A DNA stretch of 64,000 nucleotides from Parabacteroides johnsonii DSM 18315. GTDB taxonomy: Bacteria; Bacteroidota; Bacteroidia; Bacteroidales; Tannerellaceae. A program made the translations under genes and the position numbers. Below, in pieces: positions 1 to 9,117 of the stretch. Under the pieces are notes generated by a model that saw only the letters and a list, made by a program, of their open reading frames with translations, was not told where the DNA came from and made no database searches. How positions within the stretch are numbered: position 1 is the first letter of the stretch; every line of letters begins with the position of its first letter. The stretch covers positions 930,001 through 994,000 of the forward strand of contig NZ_CP102285.1 in assembly GCF_025151045.1 (NCBI RefSeq), read 5' to 3'.

Positions 1-726
1 TTGATTCCTCCGGCAAGCAAAAATGTTGCGATCAAATGGAGGTTTGGAGGTTATGCCTTATATATGACTTATCGGCCTTGTTCCCGTATTCCGCTTTTGG
101 TGGAGACTTTTTGGAAGATACCTTTGAGGGAAAAGGATCTTAAGAGGTTTTTGTTGCTTTCTCCGAATGCACCTCGGATTTGGTTGGCCTTATTGGTGCG
201 GGATCGCGTAAGGGATGCGTATTGGAACGATTTGGAACTGGCAAGGCTTAACCTGGTTGCCCTTGAGACTTTGCGCGAACTTGATTTGGAGTGGAGAGGG
301 GGAATGGCTTTGACATATCTGGCAGTGTGTCTGTTGAGTATCGATCGCCCTGTTCGTTTGTGTGCGGCGGATCTTTGGGGGGAGCTTGTGGAAAAAGACC
401 TGATAGACAATGTGGCTTTAGGCCGAGTGTTGGGTAAGATTCAATCGTTGGAATGGGCTCCTGCACAGAGAATTTCAGGTTTGGTTGTTGAGATGCTGAT
501 AAATAGATCGTCTTTTCATAACAAAGAACTGTCTGTGCTGTTTGTCTCTTTTTTATCTTGCCTGCCGGAAAGCCCAGTGAAGGATTTAAAGCGCTTACTG
601 GAGGTTTTTGCGGAGCTTCAGACAGTCAACAACTGGCCGAAGATAACATACGCCCCGCTTCTTTCTTTGCTTGAGACATGGAAGAAAAACAGCAAATTGA
701 CAGAGATAATAGAATCTTTGTATTAG
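1..726 (+). CDS. C-terminal part of a larger protein, possibly DUF6493-like
   Basis: The reading frame is open from the first base, so the TTG there is probably not a start and the gene begins outside the window. The visible 241 residues are rich in Leu and Arg and look all-helical, like a HEAT-type repeat solenoid. There is no signal peptide, membrane segment or catalytic motif. From memory the sequence resembles the end of the long DUF6493 proteins of Bacteroidales, whose function is not established; I could not test this. The gene ends in TAG at a hairpin that may be its terminator. It runs opposite to the arabinose cluster that follows. Confidence 0.5.
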   Translation: MIPPASKNVAIKWRFGGYALYMTYRPCSRIPLLVETFWKIPLREKDLKRFLLLSPNAPRIWLALLVRDRVRDAYWNDLELARLNLVALETLRELDLEWRGGMALTYLAVCLLSIDRPVRLCAADLWGELVEKDLIDNVALGRVLGKIQSLEWAPAQRISGLVVEMLINRSSFHNKELSVLFVSFLSCLPESPVKDLKRLLEVFAELQTVNNWPKITYAPLLSLLETWKKNSKLTEIIESLY

Positions 727-756
727 AGTTACCCGAAACGATTTGAGTAACTCTAA
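723..756. terminator. Hairpin after the first gene, possible terminator
   Basis: A perfect 10-bp inverted repeat (723-732 and 747-756, core AGAGTTAC / GTAACTCT) with a 14-nt loop overlaps the stop codon of the first gene. No clear T-run follows, so it is a weak intrinsic terminator or simply an mRNA 3' stem. Confidence 0.4.
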
Positions 757-971
757 ATGCCTTGCCCTTTCAGGGGGCTGAATTATCCGACTTCGGAGGA
801 TAATTTTGTGAAAACGCATGGCTCGGAATCAAAGTTTTTAGTGTTCTCTCTATCCGTTATTTAAACTTTCATTGTAGTGGGAATATCAACTTAGAAGTGT
901 AACTTCGCAGTGTGTTCCCCATGAAAAAAACACTACGGGTTTGCCCCAGCGGCAGGGGGCGCATAGCCCCT

Positions 972-1266
972 GAGAGCGTAGAATCAATTAGCAATACAAT
1001 AAAAAAGGAGACCGAAGTCTCCTTAGGATTAACTATTGCCTTCTGTTCCCTTATAGGGGCAAAGGCGTTAAGACCATAACGACGGATAACGGCGGCGAGT
1101 TTGCCTGCCATGAACTCATAGAGAAAAAATTAAGAGCTACCGTCTATTTTACGGACAGTTATTGCTCCAGAAGAAGATCAACTGTAGACCTCGGGAAAAG
1201 CTGGGCTTCAGAAGCCCCAAAGAGTATTTTTTCGAGAAATGGGAGCAACAAAAACGGGTGATATAA
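972..1266 (+). pseudogene. Remnant of an IS30-family transposase
   Basis: Pieces of an IS30-type DDE transposase can be read in shifting frames. About 972-1060 gives a stretch around ETEVSLGL. About 1050-1150 gives KTITTDNGGEF followed by ATVYFTDSY, which contains the second catalytic Asp region. From about 1168 another frame gives INCRPREKLGFRSPKEYFFE, the conserved C-terminal end, closing at TAA 1264-1266. The normal segment between the last two parts, including the catalytic Glu region, is missing. The gene therefore carries frameshifts and an internal deletion and cannot encode a working transposase. Terminal inverted repeats were not recognised. Confidence 0.7.
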
Positions 1267-1496
1267 ATACCACCCGTACAAAAAGCCTTACTAATCATAG
1301 CCTGGCTTTGGTCAATAATTCTTTTTGTTTTTGCTGTCAAGGTTTCGGTTTCTTTTCATAGTTAGGGTTTTGATATGCACAATGTAAACGATTGTTTTAA
1401 AGTTTGCAAATCTTTATTGATTTTTCTTTTAATAATGACGATTTTTGGATGAATTTCATTTTTATGACTATAATTACACTTGCAGTTGACTCTACC
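1267..1496. other. Intergenic stretch downstream of the symporter gene
   Basis: This stretch lies between the IS30 remnant and the end of the minus-strand symporter gene. No convincing gene, RNA or strong terminator was seen. Open frames here on the plus strand are shadows of the symporter. Confidence 0.5.
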
Positions 1497-3173
1497 TTAC
1501 CAGAAATACCAGTAGAATGCAGCTGTAATACCCAAGATGATTACGGAATGGATCACATCCCAATGATTCCAGCTTGCACGTGTGGCCGCCCGCTCTTCCG
1601 GTGTTGCTGTTCCAAATACCAGACCTTGTATTTTTCCAGCTTCGGGTGCTTTTGTGCAAAGGCTGACAACAATTGTCAGGATGATGCAGAAGAGGAACAT
1701 CCATCCGCAGAAGAACAGCCAGTTCATATCATAGAACAAGGCTTTGAACAGGTTGTCGGATGCGTCGACCGCATTGCTGTAATAAACTTTGGCTCCCAGG
1801 CGGGTAATACCGATGATGATACCAGCCAGCATCCCCCACATGCCTCCTTGGGCGGAAGTTCGTTTCCAACAAATACCCAACAGGAAAGCGGCGGCGATAC
1901 CTGGTGACAGTACGGATTGTACGTCTTGAAGATAATTATAGAGGACATCCCCGACACTGCGCATAATCGGAATCCAGAGTATACCCAGGATCACGATTAC
2001 GACTGTTGCGATCTGGCCGATTACAACTAGTTTCTTTTCGGGCGTTTCAGGTCTGAAACGTTTATAAAAGTCGATTGTGAACAACATAGCTGACGAATTG
2101 AACAGAGATGCCAGTGAACTCATAAGGGCTGCCAGAATACCGCAGACGACAAGTCCTTTCACGCCTGCCGGAAGCAATTTCGCTACCAGTGTCGGGAAGG
2201 CTGCATCCGGAATAGATAGCTTGAATACTTCGCCATTGATAATCACTCCGTTTTTACTCAATGCAAAAGCGATCATTCCCGGAATCAGGAAGAGGAATAC
2301 CGGAAGTAGCTTTAGGTATGCCCCGAAGATGGCGCCACGGCGGGCCTGTTTCATATCTTTGCCTGAAAGGACTCGCTGTACGATGTATTGGTCAGTACAC
2401 CAGTACCAGAAACCGATGATGGAAGAACCGATCAGTGCACCGAGCCATGGATATTGCGGATCACGGTTGTCACGGATCAATTGCGTCATGGTATCGCCGT
2501 AGTCGTTTACGACGACGGATTTGCAGGCTGTCATCATTTCGTCCCAGCCACCTAATGCTTTAAAGCCGAGCACGAGGATAATCAGCGAACCCAACAGTAG
2601 GATAGGGGTCTGGAGTACGGATGTGTAAAGAACGGATTTCATTCCTCCTACAATCGTATAAAGAGCGGTTAATAAGACCAGTCCGATCGCCGCAATCCAA
2701 AAGAAGTCGATTCCCCATAGTTCCTTAATGCCAAAAACTTGTTGGAATACTAACCCGCCGGCATAAACCGTAACGGCTACTTTTGTCAATACATAACTAA
2801 TTAATGAGATGAAGGAAAGAATGGTACGGGATTGCGGGTTATATCGTCTCTCTAGAAACTCCGGCATTGTATACACCATACTGCGCGTATAGAAAGGAAC
2901 GAATACCCACCCAAGGATCAATATCATCCATCCCTGGATTTCCCAATGGGCCATCGCCATACCGCTGGAAGCCCCTGCTCCTGCCAGTCCGATAAGATGT
3001 TCCGAGCCGATATTGGACGCGAAAATGGAGGCGCCGATGGCGAGCCAGGTAGCATCACGGCCACCAAGGAAATAGTCAGCAGAGTTGTTTTGTTTTTGTT
3101 TAAGTACCCATATAATAATCCCGATTAGAGCTAAAGCGAATAGCCCTATTACAATGAAGTCTAATGTTGCCAT
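1497..3173 (-). CDS. Sodium/solute symporter (SSS family), probable arabinose transporter
   Basis: The 558-residue protein has many hydrophobic helices and the SSS/SGLT pattern: an N-terminal helix, then SADYFLGGRDATWLAIGAS, then ASNIGSEHLIGLAGAGA, which includes residues typical of the Na+ and sugar site. The length suits a family with about 14 membrane segments. It would import a sugar with Na+ across the inner membrane. It is the last gene of the araD-araA-araB-tkt-rpiB series. In Bacteroides thetaiotaomicron an SSS transporter also belongs to the AraR-controlled arabinose regulon, so L-arabinose is the likely substrate. The specificity is inferred from context, not from residues. A long AT-rich inverted repeat separates it from rpiB. 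Confidence 0.85.
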   Translation of the reverse strand: MATLDFIVIGLFALALIGIIIWVLKQKQNNSADYFLGGRDATWLAIGASIFASNIGSEHLIGLAGAGASSGMAMAHWEIQGWMILILGWVFVPFYTRSMVYTMPEFLERRYNPQSRTILSFISLISYVLTKVAVTVYAGGLVFQQVFGIKELWGIDFFWIAAIGLVLLTALYTIVGGMKSVLYTSVLQTPILLLGSLIILVLGFKALGGWDEMMTACKSVVVNDYGDTMTQLIRDNRDPQYPWLGALIGSSIIGFWYWCTDQYIVQRVLSGKDMKQARRGAIFGAYLKLLPVFLFLIPGMIAFALSKNGVIINGEVFKLSIPDAAFPTLVAKLLPAGVKGLVVCGILAALMSSLASLFNSSAMLFTIDFYKRFRPETPEKKLVVIGQIATVVIVILGILWIPIMRSVGDVLYNYLQDVQSVLSPGIAAAFLLGICWKRTSAQGGMWGMLAGIIIGITRLGAKVYYSNAVDASDNLFKALFYDMNWLFFCGWMFLFCIILTIVVSLCTKAPEAGKIQGLVFGTATPEERAATRASWNHWDVIHSVIILGITAAFYWYFW

Positions 3174-3205
3174 AATAGTGTTTTACATGATTTTAGGGAA
3201 CTAAA

Positions 3206-3265
3206 AATTAAAAATTATGAAGTAAGGAGTACGGTCCTGCATTTTTTACTTCATAATTTTTAATT
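3206..3265. repeat. AT-rich intergenic inverted repeat between rpiB and the symporter gene
   Basis: Two perfect 20-bp arms (3206-3225 and 3246-3265) surround a 20-nt loop. The structure lies between the stop of rpiB and the start of the symporter gene on the minus strand. It could be a transcript-stabilising stem, a partial terminator or a small dispersed palindrome. A similar AT-rich structure lies in the next gap upstream. Confidence 0.7.
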
Positions 3266-3272
3266 CTTAATT

Positions 3273-3704
3273 TCACAAAGGGATTTTGTCAATCCTGCGC
3301 TGATGTCGACCGCCTTCGAACGAGGTGTTTAGAAAGGCTTCGACCGTGTGAGTAGCTTCCTCTTGACTGATAAATCTGCCGGGCATTACAAGTACGTTGG
3401 CATCGTTGTGCTCGCGTGCGAGACGTGCTATCTCTTCCTGCCAGCATAGAGCGGCCCGTATTCCCTGATGTTTATTGAGTGTCATGGCTATTCCGTTTCC
3501 AGATCCGCAGATCGCTATTCCGGGATATACTTCGCCCGCTTCTACAGCTTCGGCAAGCGGATGGGCGTAATCGGGATAATCACAACTTTCTGTCGAGCAG
3601 GTTCCGAAATCTTTATAGGTTAACCCTTTCGAGTTGAGTATTTGTTTTACGAATTCTTTTAGTTCGTACCCTGCGTGGTCACTACATAAACCTAATGTTT
3701 TCAT
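3273..3704 (-). CDS. rpiB: Ribose-5-phosphate isomerase B
   Basis: This 143-residue protein is full length for RpiB, also called the LacA/RpiB family. The N-terminal LCSDHAGYELKEFV segment carries the phosphate/sugar-binding Asp-His pair, and AICGSGNGIAMTLNKHQGIR carries the catalytic Cys and anion-binding loop. The enzyme interconverts ribose-5-phosphate and ribulose-5-phosphate in the cytoplasm. Next to transketolase and the ara genes it helps move arabinose-derived pentose phosphate into the non-oxidative pentose phosphate pathway. It is downstream of tkt, with an AT-rich inverted repeat in the gap. Confidence 0.93.
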   Translation of the reverse strand: MKTLGLCSDHAGYELKEFVKQILNSKGLTYKDFGTCSTESCDYPDYAHPLAEAVEAGEVYPGIAICGSGNGIAMTLNKHQGIRAALCWQEEIARLAREHNDANVLVMPGRFISQEEATHTVEAFLNTSFEGGRHQRRIDKIPL

Positions 3705-3728
3705 ATTTATCTGTTAGAGGAGTTTGGA

Positions 3729-3800
3729 GATTTATGATTTATAATTTATGATTTATGAATAGTTGGTAAATCATGAATCATAAATTATAAATCATAAATC
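3729..3800. repeat. AT-rich intergenic inverted repeat between tkt and rpiB
   Basis: Two 29-bp arms (3729-3757 and 3772-3800) match with one mismatch and leave a 14-nt loop. The arms are built from repeated TTTATGA/TTATAA-like units. The structure ends only 2 bp from the tkt stop codon, so it would form a stem immediately after tkt. It may shape transcript level between tkt and rpiB. Confidence 0.75.
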
Positions 3801-3802
3801 TA

Positions 3803-5830
3803 TTAGTTCAATAATTCTTTTACCTGATTGTATACGTTCTGGCCCGTGAAGCCAAGTTTTTCATCCAGTACCTTGTACGGAGCGGAGAAACCAAATGATT
3901 CGAGTCCCCAAACCTTGCCGTTGGCACCAACCAACCCTTCCAGGTTGACTGGTAGGCCGGCTGTAAGTCCGAATACCTTGCTTCCTGTCGGAATGACAGA
4001 CTCCTGATATTCTTTGCTCTGGCTGCGGAATAAACCTTCAGACGGAACAGATACGATGCGAACCTTGATATCGTCGGCGCGAAGCAATGCTGCTCCTTCC
4101 TCCAATGTGGAGACTTCCGAACCGGAAGCGACCATAATTACATCAGGGTTTTCATCACCTTCTACAATATAAGCACCCTTTTCAGCCTGCAAAGCTTCGT
4201 CGTAACGATTTCCCTTTGCGGGCAGGTCTGTGATGTTCTGACGGGAAAGAATCAAAGCTGTCGGAGTAGCTGTGTTTTCCATAGCCATCTTCCAGGCAAT
4301 TGTCGTTTCGGTCACGTCTGCCGGGCGAAGTACCAACATGGAGTTGTGTCCCTTGTGGTTCTTCAGTTTTTCCATCAGACGGATCTGCGCTTCCTGTTCG
4401 ACTGGTTCGTGTGTCGGTCCGTCTTCGCCTACGCGGAAAGCATCGTGCGACCAGACGAACTTAACAGGCTGTTCCATCAAGGCTGCCATTCGGATTGCTG
4501 GTTTCATATAGTCAGAGAATACGAAGAACGTACCGCAAGCCACGATTACACCTCCGTGGAGTGACATGCCAATACATACGCAAGCCATCGTTAGCTCGGC
4601 TACGCCAGCCTGAAGGAATGCACCGCTGAAATCGCCTTTCACGAATGCATGTGTCTTCTTCAAGAAGCCGTCGGTCTTGTCCGAGTTGGAAAGGTCGGCA
4701 GAAGAAACGATCATGTTTTCCACTTGGGTTGCCAACAGACCTAAGACGGTTGCCGAAGCTGTACGGGTTGCCTGGTTCGGTTTCTGTTCAATAGCCTTCC
4801 AGTCAATGACAGGTGCTTTACCTGAGAACCACAGTTCCATCTTGGCAGCCAGTTCCGGATTGGCTTTCGCCCATTCTGCTTTGGCGGCATAGCGTTCTGC
4901 AACGATTACTTCCAGTTCTTTGGCACGTTTAGCATACAGTTCCGCAACTTCGGGGAAGATCTGGAATGGATCATCTGGGTTTCCTCCTAAATTCCGAATA
5001 GTATCTGTGATAGAGACGCCGGCTGCTGAAAGAGGTTGTCCGTGTGTGGACACTTTGTTTTCGTAGCTGCTCTTGTCAGCACCCACGGCACCCTTACCCA
5101 TGATCGTGTTGCCGATAATCAGGGTAGGACGGGATGTTTCGGCTTTCGCTTCGGTCAATGCCCGGCGGATTTCCGTCACATCGTTTCCGTTGATTGTGAT
5201 GACTTTCCAACCCCATGCTTCGTATTTCATGGCTACGTTTTCTGTAGTTACTTCACCTACGGTTGTGGAAAGCTGGATGTTGTTGGCATCGTAGAACATA
5301 ATCAGATTGTCCAGTCCCAGCGTACCGGCAATACGTCCGGCTCCCTGGGAAATCTCTTCTTGAATGCCACCGTCGGAAATATATGTATAAATCGTCTGAT
5401 TCATGACGTCACCCAGGCGTGCTTTCAGGAACTTGGCGGCGATAGCAGCACCTACGGCGTAAGTGTGGCCTTGTCCCAACGGACCGGATGTATTTTCTAT
5501 ACCACGCATCACGTTGACTTCGGGATGTCCCGGCGTCACGCTACCCCACTGGCGGAACTCTTTCAGCTCATCGATCGTGAATTTGCCTGTGAGGGCGAGT
5601 ACTGAATAAAGCATCGGAGACATGTGTCCCGGATCCTGAAAATAGCGGTCTCTGCCTTCCCATGTGGGATTCTTGGGATCATACACGAGGAACTCTGAAA
5701 ACAGTACGTTCACAAAGTCTGCACCACCCATTGCACCACCGGGGTGACCGGATTTCGCTTTTTCTACCATAGACGCAGCCAGGATACGGATGTTGTCCGC
5801 TGCTTTGTTCATTAAATTAATATCGTTCAT
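3803..5830 (-). CDS. tkt: Transketolase
   Basis: This 675-residue protein is a full-length, one-chain transketolase. It has the N-terminal thiamine diphosphate domain (KSGHPGGAMGGADF near residue 25, GPLGQGHTYAVGAA near 118, then SDGGIQEEISQGAG), the central pyrimidine-binding domain (EDGPTHEPVEQEAQIR) and a C-terminal transketolase domain. It transfers two-carbon units between xylulose-5-phosphate and aldose phosphates in the cytoplasm. Arabinose enters the pentose phosphate pathway as xylulose-5-phosphate or ribulose-5-phosphate derivatives, so the position within the ara series makes sense. It lies 58 bp downstream of araB, and that gap holds a TATCTTTG-like -7 element. Confidence 0.95.
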   Translation of the reverse strand: MNDINLMNKAADNIRILAASMVEKAKSGHPGGAMGGADFVNVLFSEFLVYDPKNPTWEGRDRYFQDPGHMSPMLYSVLALTGKFTIDELKEFRQWGSVTPGHPEVNVMRGIENTSGPLGQGHTYAVGAAIAAKFLKARLGDVMNQTIYTYISDGGIQEEISQGAGRIAGTLGLDNLIMFYDANNIQLSTTVGEVTTENVAMKYEAWGWKVITINGNDVTEIRRALTEAKAETSRPTLIIGNTIMGKGAVGADKSSYENKVSTHGQPLSAAGVSITDTIRNLGGNPDDPFQIFPEVAELYAKRAKELEVIVAERYAAKAEWAKANPELAAKMELWFSGKAPVIDWKAIEQKPNQATRTASATVLGLLATQVENMIVSSADLSNSDKTDGFLKKTHAFVKGDFSGAFLQAGVAELTMACVCIGMSLHGGVIVACGTFFVFSDYMKPAIRMAALMEQPVKFVWSHDAFRVGEDGPTHEPVEQEAQIRLMEKLKNHKGHNSMLVLRPADVTETTIAWKMAMENTATPTALILSRQNITDLPAKGNRYDEALQAEKGAYIVEGDENPDVIMVASGSEVSTLEEGAALLRADDIKVRIVSVPSEGLFRSQSKEYQESVIPTGSKVFGLTAGLPVNLEGLVGANGKVWGLESFGFSAPYKVLDEKLGFTGQNVYNQVKELLN

Positions 5831-5856
5831 TGTGATGAATTATTTTTATTTTTTTG

Positions 5857-5864
5857 CAAAGATA
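5857..5864 (-). promoter_or_regulatory. Candidate -7 element upstream of tkt
   Basis: Read on the minus strand this is TATCTTTG, an exact fit to the Bacteroidetes TAnnTTTG -7 consensus, 26 bp before the tkt start. No -33 TTTG is seen at the expected distance. It could give tkt-rpiB-symporter an internal promoter. Confidence 0.35.
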
Positions 5865-5888
5865 GGCAATCTCTTCGTAATGACCATC

Positions 5889-7568
5889 CTATCCATGAAA
5901 CAATTCATTTTCGGTAAAGTTTCCTAATTTCCGATATTTCTCATAGAGAGCAAGATACGCCAGGTGATTTTCGTGATTCGGTTGGTATTCTTTTGCAAAA
6001 CCTTGTCCCATAGCCTGCTGTGCATCCTCGATTTTGGTATATATACCAGCAGCTACGGCTGCGAACATGGAGGCTCCGAAAGCGCAAGCCTGTTCTGCTT
6101 TGGCTACTTTGATCGGCATGTCCAACACATCTGCCAAAGTCTGCATGACGAACGGGGATTTCAATGAAATGCCACCGATTCCGATTACGCTCTCGATCTT
6201 TATGCCGTTTTCCAGGAAACGATCGACGATGGCTTTTGAGCCGAACGCTGTCGCTTCCACCAGGGCCCGGAAGATAAGCGGAGCAGAGCTTGCCAGGTTG
6301 AGGCCGGTAATCGTACCTTTCACCAGTTGGCTGGCATCGGGTGTGCGGCGGCCGTTCATCCAGTCTACTGCTAAGATTGTACTTTCGTTTACTGGCACTT
6401 TGGCTGCTTCTTCGGACAGGGCGGGGATGATCTTGTCTGCTGTTTCCTCGATCAGCCTGGCTTTTGTATCTTCGTCGACTAGGGTGCTCTGGCTCAAGAT
6501 GTTTTCAAGTGGCCATGCCAATACGCGCTTGAACCAGGCATAAATATCGCCGAAACCGGATTGTCCGGCTTCTAATCCGATCATACCAGGGATAACGGAA
6601 CCGTCTACCTGGCCGCAGATGCCGGGAACAAGTTTTTCGCCCATTTCTTCGTAAGATGAAACCATAATGTCGCAGGTCGATGTACCGATCACGCGCACGA
6701 ATGTACGAGGAGTGATCTCGGCACCGACAGCTCCCATATGGCAGTCGAACGCACCGACTGAAACTGCTACGCCGGTTGTTAAGCCGAGGCGTTCCGCCCA
6801 TTCCGGCGTCAATGTGCCTACTTTCACATCGCTGGTATAAGTTTTCTCAAACAGATGACTACGGAAACCGGCCAACTTCGGTTCGAGTGAGGTCAGGAAT
6901 TCTTCGGTTGGCAATCCACCCCATTTTTCCGACCACATGGCTTTATGTCCGGCTGCACAACGGCTGCGGTACACCTCTTCCGGTTTGGTTTTTCCGGTAA
7001 TAAGGGCTGGCAGCCAGTCACAATGCTCGATCCATGCATAGGCCTCCTTGCAGACACTGTCGTCTATGCGGAGGACATGCGCCATCTTGGCCCATACCCA
7101 TTCGGAAGAGTAGATGCCACCTTCATAAGCGGTGTAATCGATACCCCAGCGTTTCGCTAGTTCGTTGATCTCGGCGGCTTCCCGGATGGCGGTATGGTCT
7201 TTCCAAAGGACGAACATCGCATTCGGGTTTTCAGCATATTCGGGTAATAAGGCGAGGGGAGTACCACTCTTGTCGGTCAGGACAGGCGTGCTTCCGGTCG
7301 TATCGAAAGCAATGCCGACCACGTTCGGGGCTGTCCCGTCAGGGCATTGTGCGAGTGCATCCTTTACTGTGGCTTCCAACCCTTCTATGTAATCCAACGG
7401 ATGCTGGCGGTACTGGTTTTTTGTGGGATCGCAGTATTTCCCTTCCATCCAGCGGGAATAGTACTTGACAGCTGAAGCTATTTCGTGACCTGTTGCAGCA
7501 TCTACGACTACGGCGCGACAGGAGTCGCTACCGTAGTCCAGGCCTATAACATACTTTTCGTTTGCCAT
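5889..7568 (-). CDS. araB: L-ribulokinase
   Basis: The 559 residues match the usual length of AraB in the FGGY sugar kinase family. It begins with the ATPase-fold phosphate loop YVIGLDYGSDSCRAVVVDA. Mid-protein GAFDCHMGAVGAEI and the C-terminal GIGGISLKSPFVMQTLADV are typical of FGGY kinases. It phosphorylates L-ribulose to L-ribulose-5-phosphate with ATP in the cytoplasm, the second step of arabinose use. Its start is only 3 bp from the araA stop, so the two are almost certainly co-transcribed and may be translationally coupled. Confidence 0.95.
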   Translation of the reverse strand: MANEKYVIGLDYGSDSCRAVVVDAATGHEIASAVKYYSRWMEGKYCDPTKNQYRQHPLDYIEGLEATVKDALAQCPDGTAPNVVGIAFDTTGSTPVLTDKSGTPLALLPEYAENPNAMFVLWKDHTAIREAAEINELAKRWGIDYTAYEGGIYSSEWVWAKMAHVLRIDDSVCKEAYAWIEHCDWLPALITGKTKPEEVYRSRCAAGHKAMWSEKWGGLPTEEFLTSLEPKLAGFRSHLFEKTYTSDVKVGTLTPEWAERLGLTTGVAVSVGAFDCHMGAVGAEITPRTFVRVIGTSTCDIMVSSYEEMGEKLVPGICGQVDGSVIPGMIGLEAGQSGFGDIYAWFKRVLAWPLENILSQSTLVDEDTKARLIEETADKIIPALSEEAAKVPVNESTILAVDWMNGRRTPDASQLVKGTITGLNLASSAPLIFRALVEATAFGSKAIVDRFLENGIKIESVIGIGGISLKSPFVMQTLADVLDMPIKVAKAEQACAFGASMFAAVAAGIYTKIEDAQQAMGQGFAKEYQPNHENHLAYLALYEKYRKLGNFTENELFHG

Positions 7569-7571
7569 GAC

Positions 7572-9083
7572 TTAAGCCTGTAATGCTCGGTTCAACATGT
7601 AATACAAATCGTTGTACTGCAATTCTTTCTTGAAGCTGGAAATGGTCGTATCCTTATCGATCACCACCAGTTCGATACCGGCGATATCGGCATAGTCTTC
7701 CATATATTCCACTGTCAGGTCGTAGGAAAAACTCGTATGATGGGTTCCTCCGGCCAGTATCCAGGCAGCAGCACCGATCTCCAAGTTCGGTTGTGGAATC
7801 CAGAGTGCGCTGGCAACTGGAAGGTTGGGCAGCGGCTTGCTTTTGATGCAATCCACTTTGTTCACGATCAGGCGGAAACGGTTTCCCATGTCGACGATTG
7901 TGGCAGCAACGCCTTCACCCGGTTTGCTGGTGAATACGAGGCGGGCTGTTTCACTGTCTATACCGATGCTCAAACGGTGTACCTCCAGCTTTGGCTTATG
8001 TTCGGAGATCAGGGGGCAAACTTCCAGCATATGTGCCTGGAGGATTGCACTCTTTTCGCCATCGAAATTCAAAGTGTAATCTTCGAGGAAGGAGCAACCA
8101 TTCGGCATTCCCTGGCTCATGAACCACATGGTGCGGTATAGGGCTGCTGTTTTCCAGTCTCCTTCGGCGCCGAAGCCATAGCCTTCCGCCATCAGGCGTT
8201 GTGATGCCAGGCCCGGAATCTGGTCGAAATTGCCAAGGTCGTCAAAATTGGTTGTAAAGGCTTTTGCCCCTTTGTCTTTCAGGATACGGCGGATGGCGAT
8301 TTCGGCTTTTGCCGAGTTCCATACTTTTGTGTAGGCTTCCGTCTTTTTATCTTCCAGTTCGGGCACATGATCGTACTCGGCGAAATATTGTCCGACAAGT
8401 TCCTCTATGTCTTTGTCTTCTACCGTGTCGTAGTATTCCATTAGGTCATTTACCGGACAGTAATCGACATGGTAGCCCAATTTCAGCTCGGCTTCCACCT
8501 TGTCACCGTCTGTAACGGCTACATTATTCATCTGGTCGCCGAAACGGATGATCAGCATGTCCTGTGCATCGGCCCAGGCTGCTGCTACGCGCATCCAGAC
8601 TGCGATCTTGGCTTGTGCTTTCGGGTCTTGCCAATGTCCTACCACGACTTTACGGTTTTTACGCATCCGGCTCACCATATGGCCGAATTCGCGGTCTCCG
8701 TGAGCGGACTGGTTCAGGTTCATAAAGTCCATATCCATCGTTTCCCAAGGTATCTCTTTGTTAAACTGGGTATGGAAATGAAGCAATGGTTTTTTCAATT
8801 CCTGCAGACCGTGGATCCACATTTTGGCTGGAGAGAAGGTGTGCATCCAGGTTATAACACCGATACATTTGTCATCGTTGTTAGCGGCTTTAAATGCAGC
8901 CGTTACCTCTTTTGCTGAGTTGACAGTCCCTTTGTAGACTACGTTTACAGGCAAGTTCCCGGATTCGTTTAATCCTTTTACCATTTCATTGGAATGAGCG
9001 TCCACCTGGATTACCGCATCGCCTCCGTACAGAAGCTGTGCTCCCGTTACGAACCATACTTCAAGATCTTTAAAATTTGTCAT
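7572..9083 (-). CDS. araA: L-arabinose isomerase
   Basis: The 503 residues agree with AraA (about 500). The N-terminus EVWFVTGAQLLYGGDAV and the later WMHTFSPAKMWIHGLQ and GFGAEGDWKTAALYR segments are strongly characteristic; the last includes a metal-binding Glu. It converts L-arabinose to L-ribulose in the cytoplasm using a divalent metal. It sits between araD (34 bp upstream) and araB (3 bp downstream) and forms the core of the arabinose operon. Confidence 0.96.
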   Translation of the reverse strand: MTNFKDLEVWFVTGAQLLYGGDAVIQVDAHSNEMVKGLNESGNLPVNVVYKGTVNSAKEVTAAFKAANNDDKCIGVITWMHTFSPAKMWIHGLQELKKPLLHFHTQFNKEIPWETMDMDFMNLNQSAHGDREFGHMVSRMRKNRKVVVGHWQDPKAQAKIAVWMRVAAAWADAQDMLIIRFGDQMNNVAVTDGDKVEAELKLGYHVDYCPVNDLMEYYDTVEDKDIEELVGQYFAEYDHVPELEDKKTEAYTKVWNSAKAEIAIRRILKDKGAKAFTTNFDDLGNFDQIPGLASQRLMAEGYGFGAEGDWKTAALYRTMWFMSQGMPNGCSFLEDYTLNFDGEKSAILQAHMLEVCPLISEHKPKLEVHRLSIGIDSETARLVFTSKPGEGVAATIVDMGNRFRLIVNKVDCIKSKPLPNLPVASALWIPQPNLEIGAAAWILAGGTHHTSFSYDLTVEYMEDYADIAGIELVVIDKDTTISSFKKELQYNDLYYMLNRALQA

Positions 9084-9117
9084 GGTTTATTGATTTAATT
9101 GTTATGTTATTTATTTT

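Noticed and set aside
1404-1907. 167-codon plus-strand open frame
   Set aside because: It is antisense to the symporter gene, with no start context or motifs; a shadow frame.
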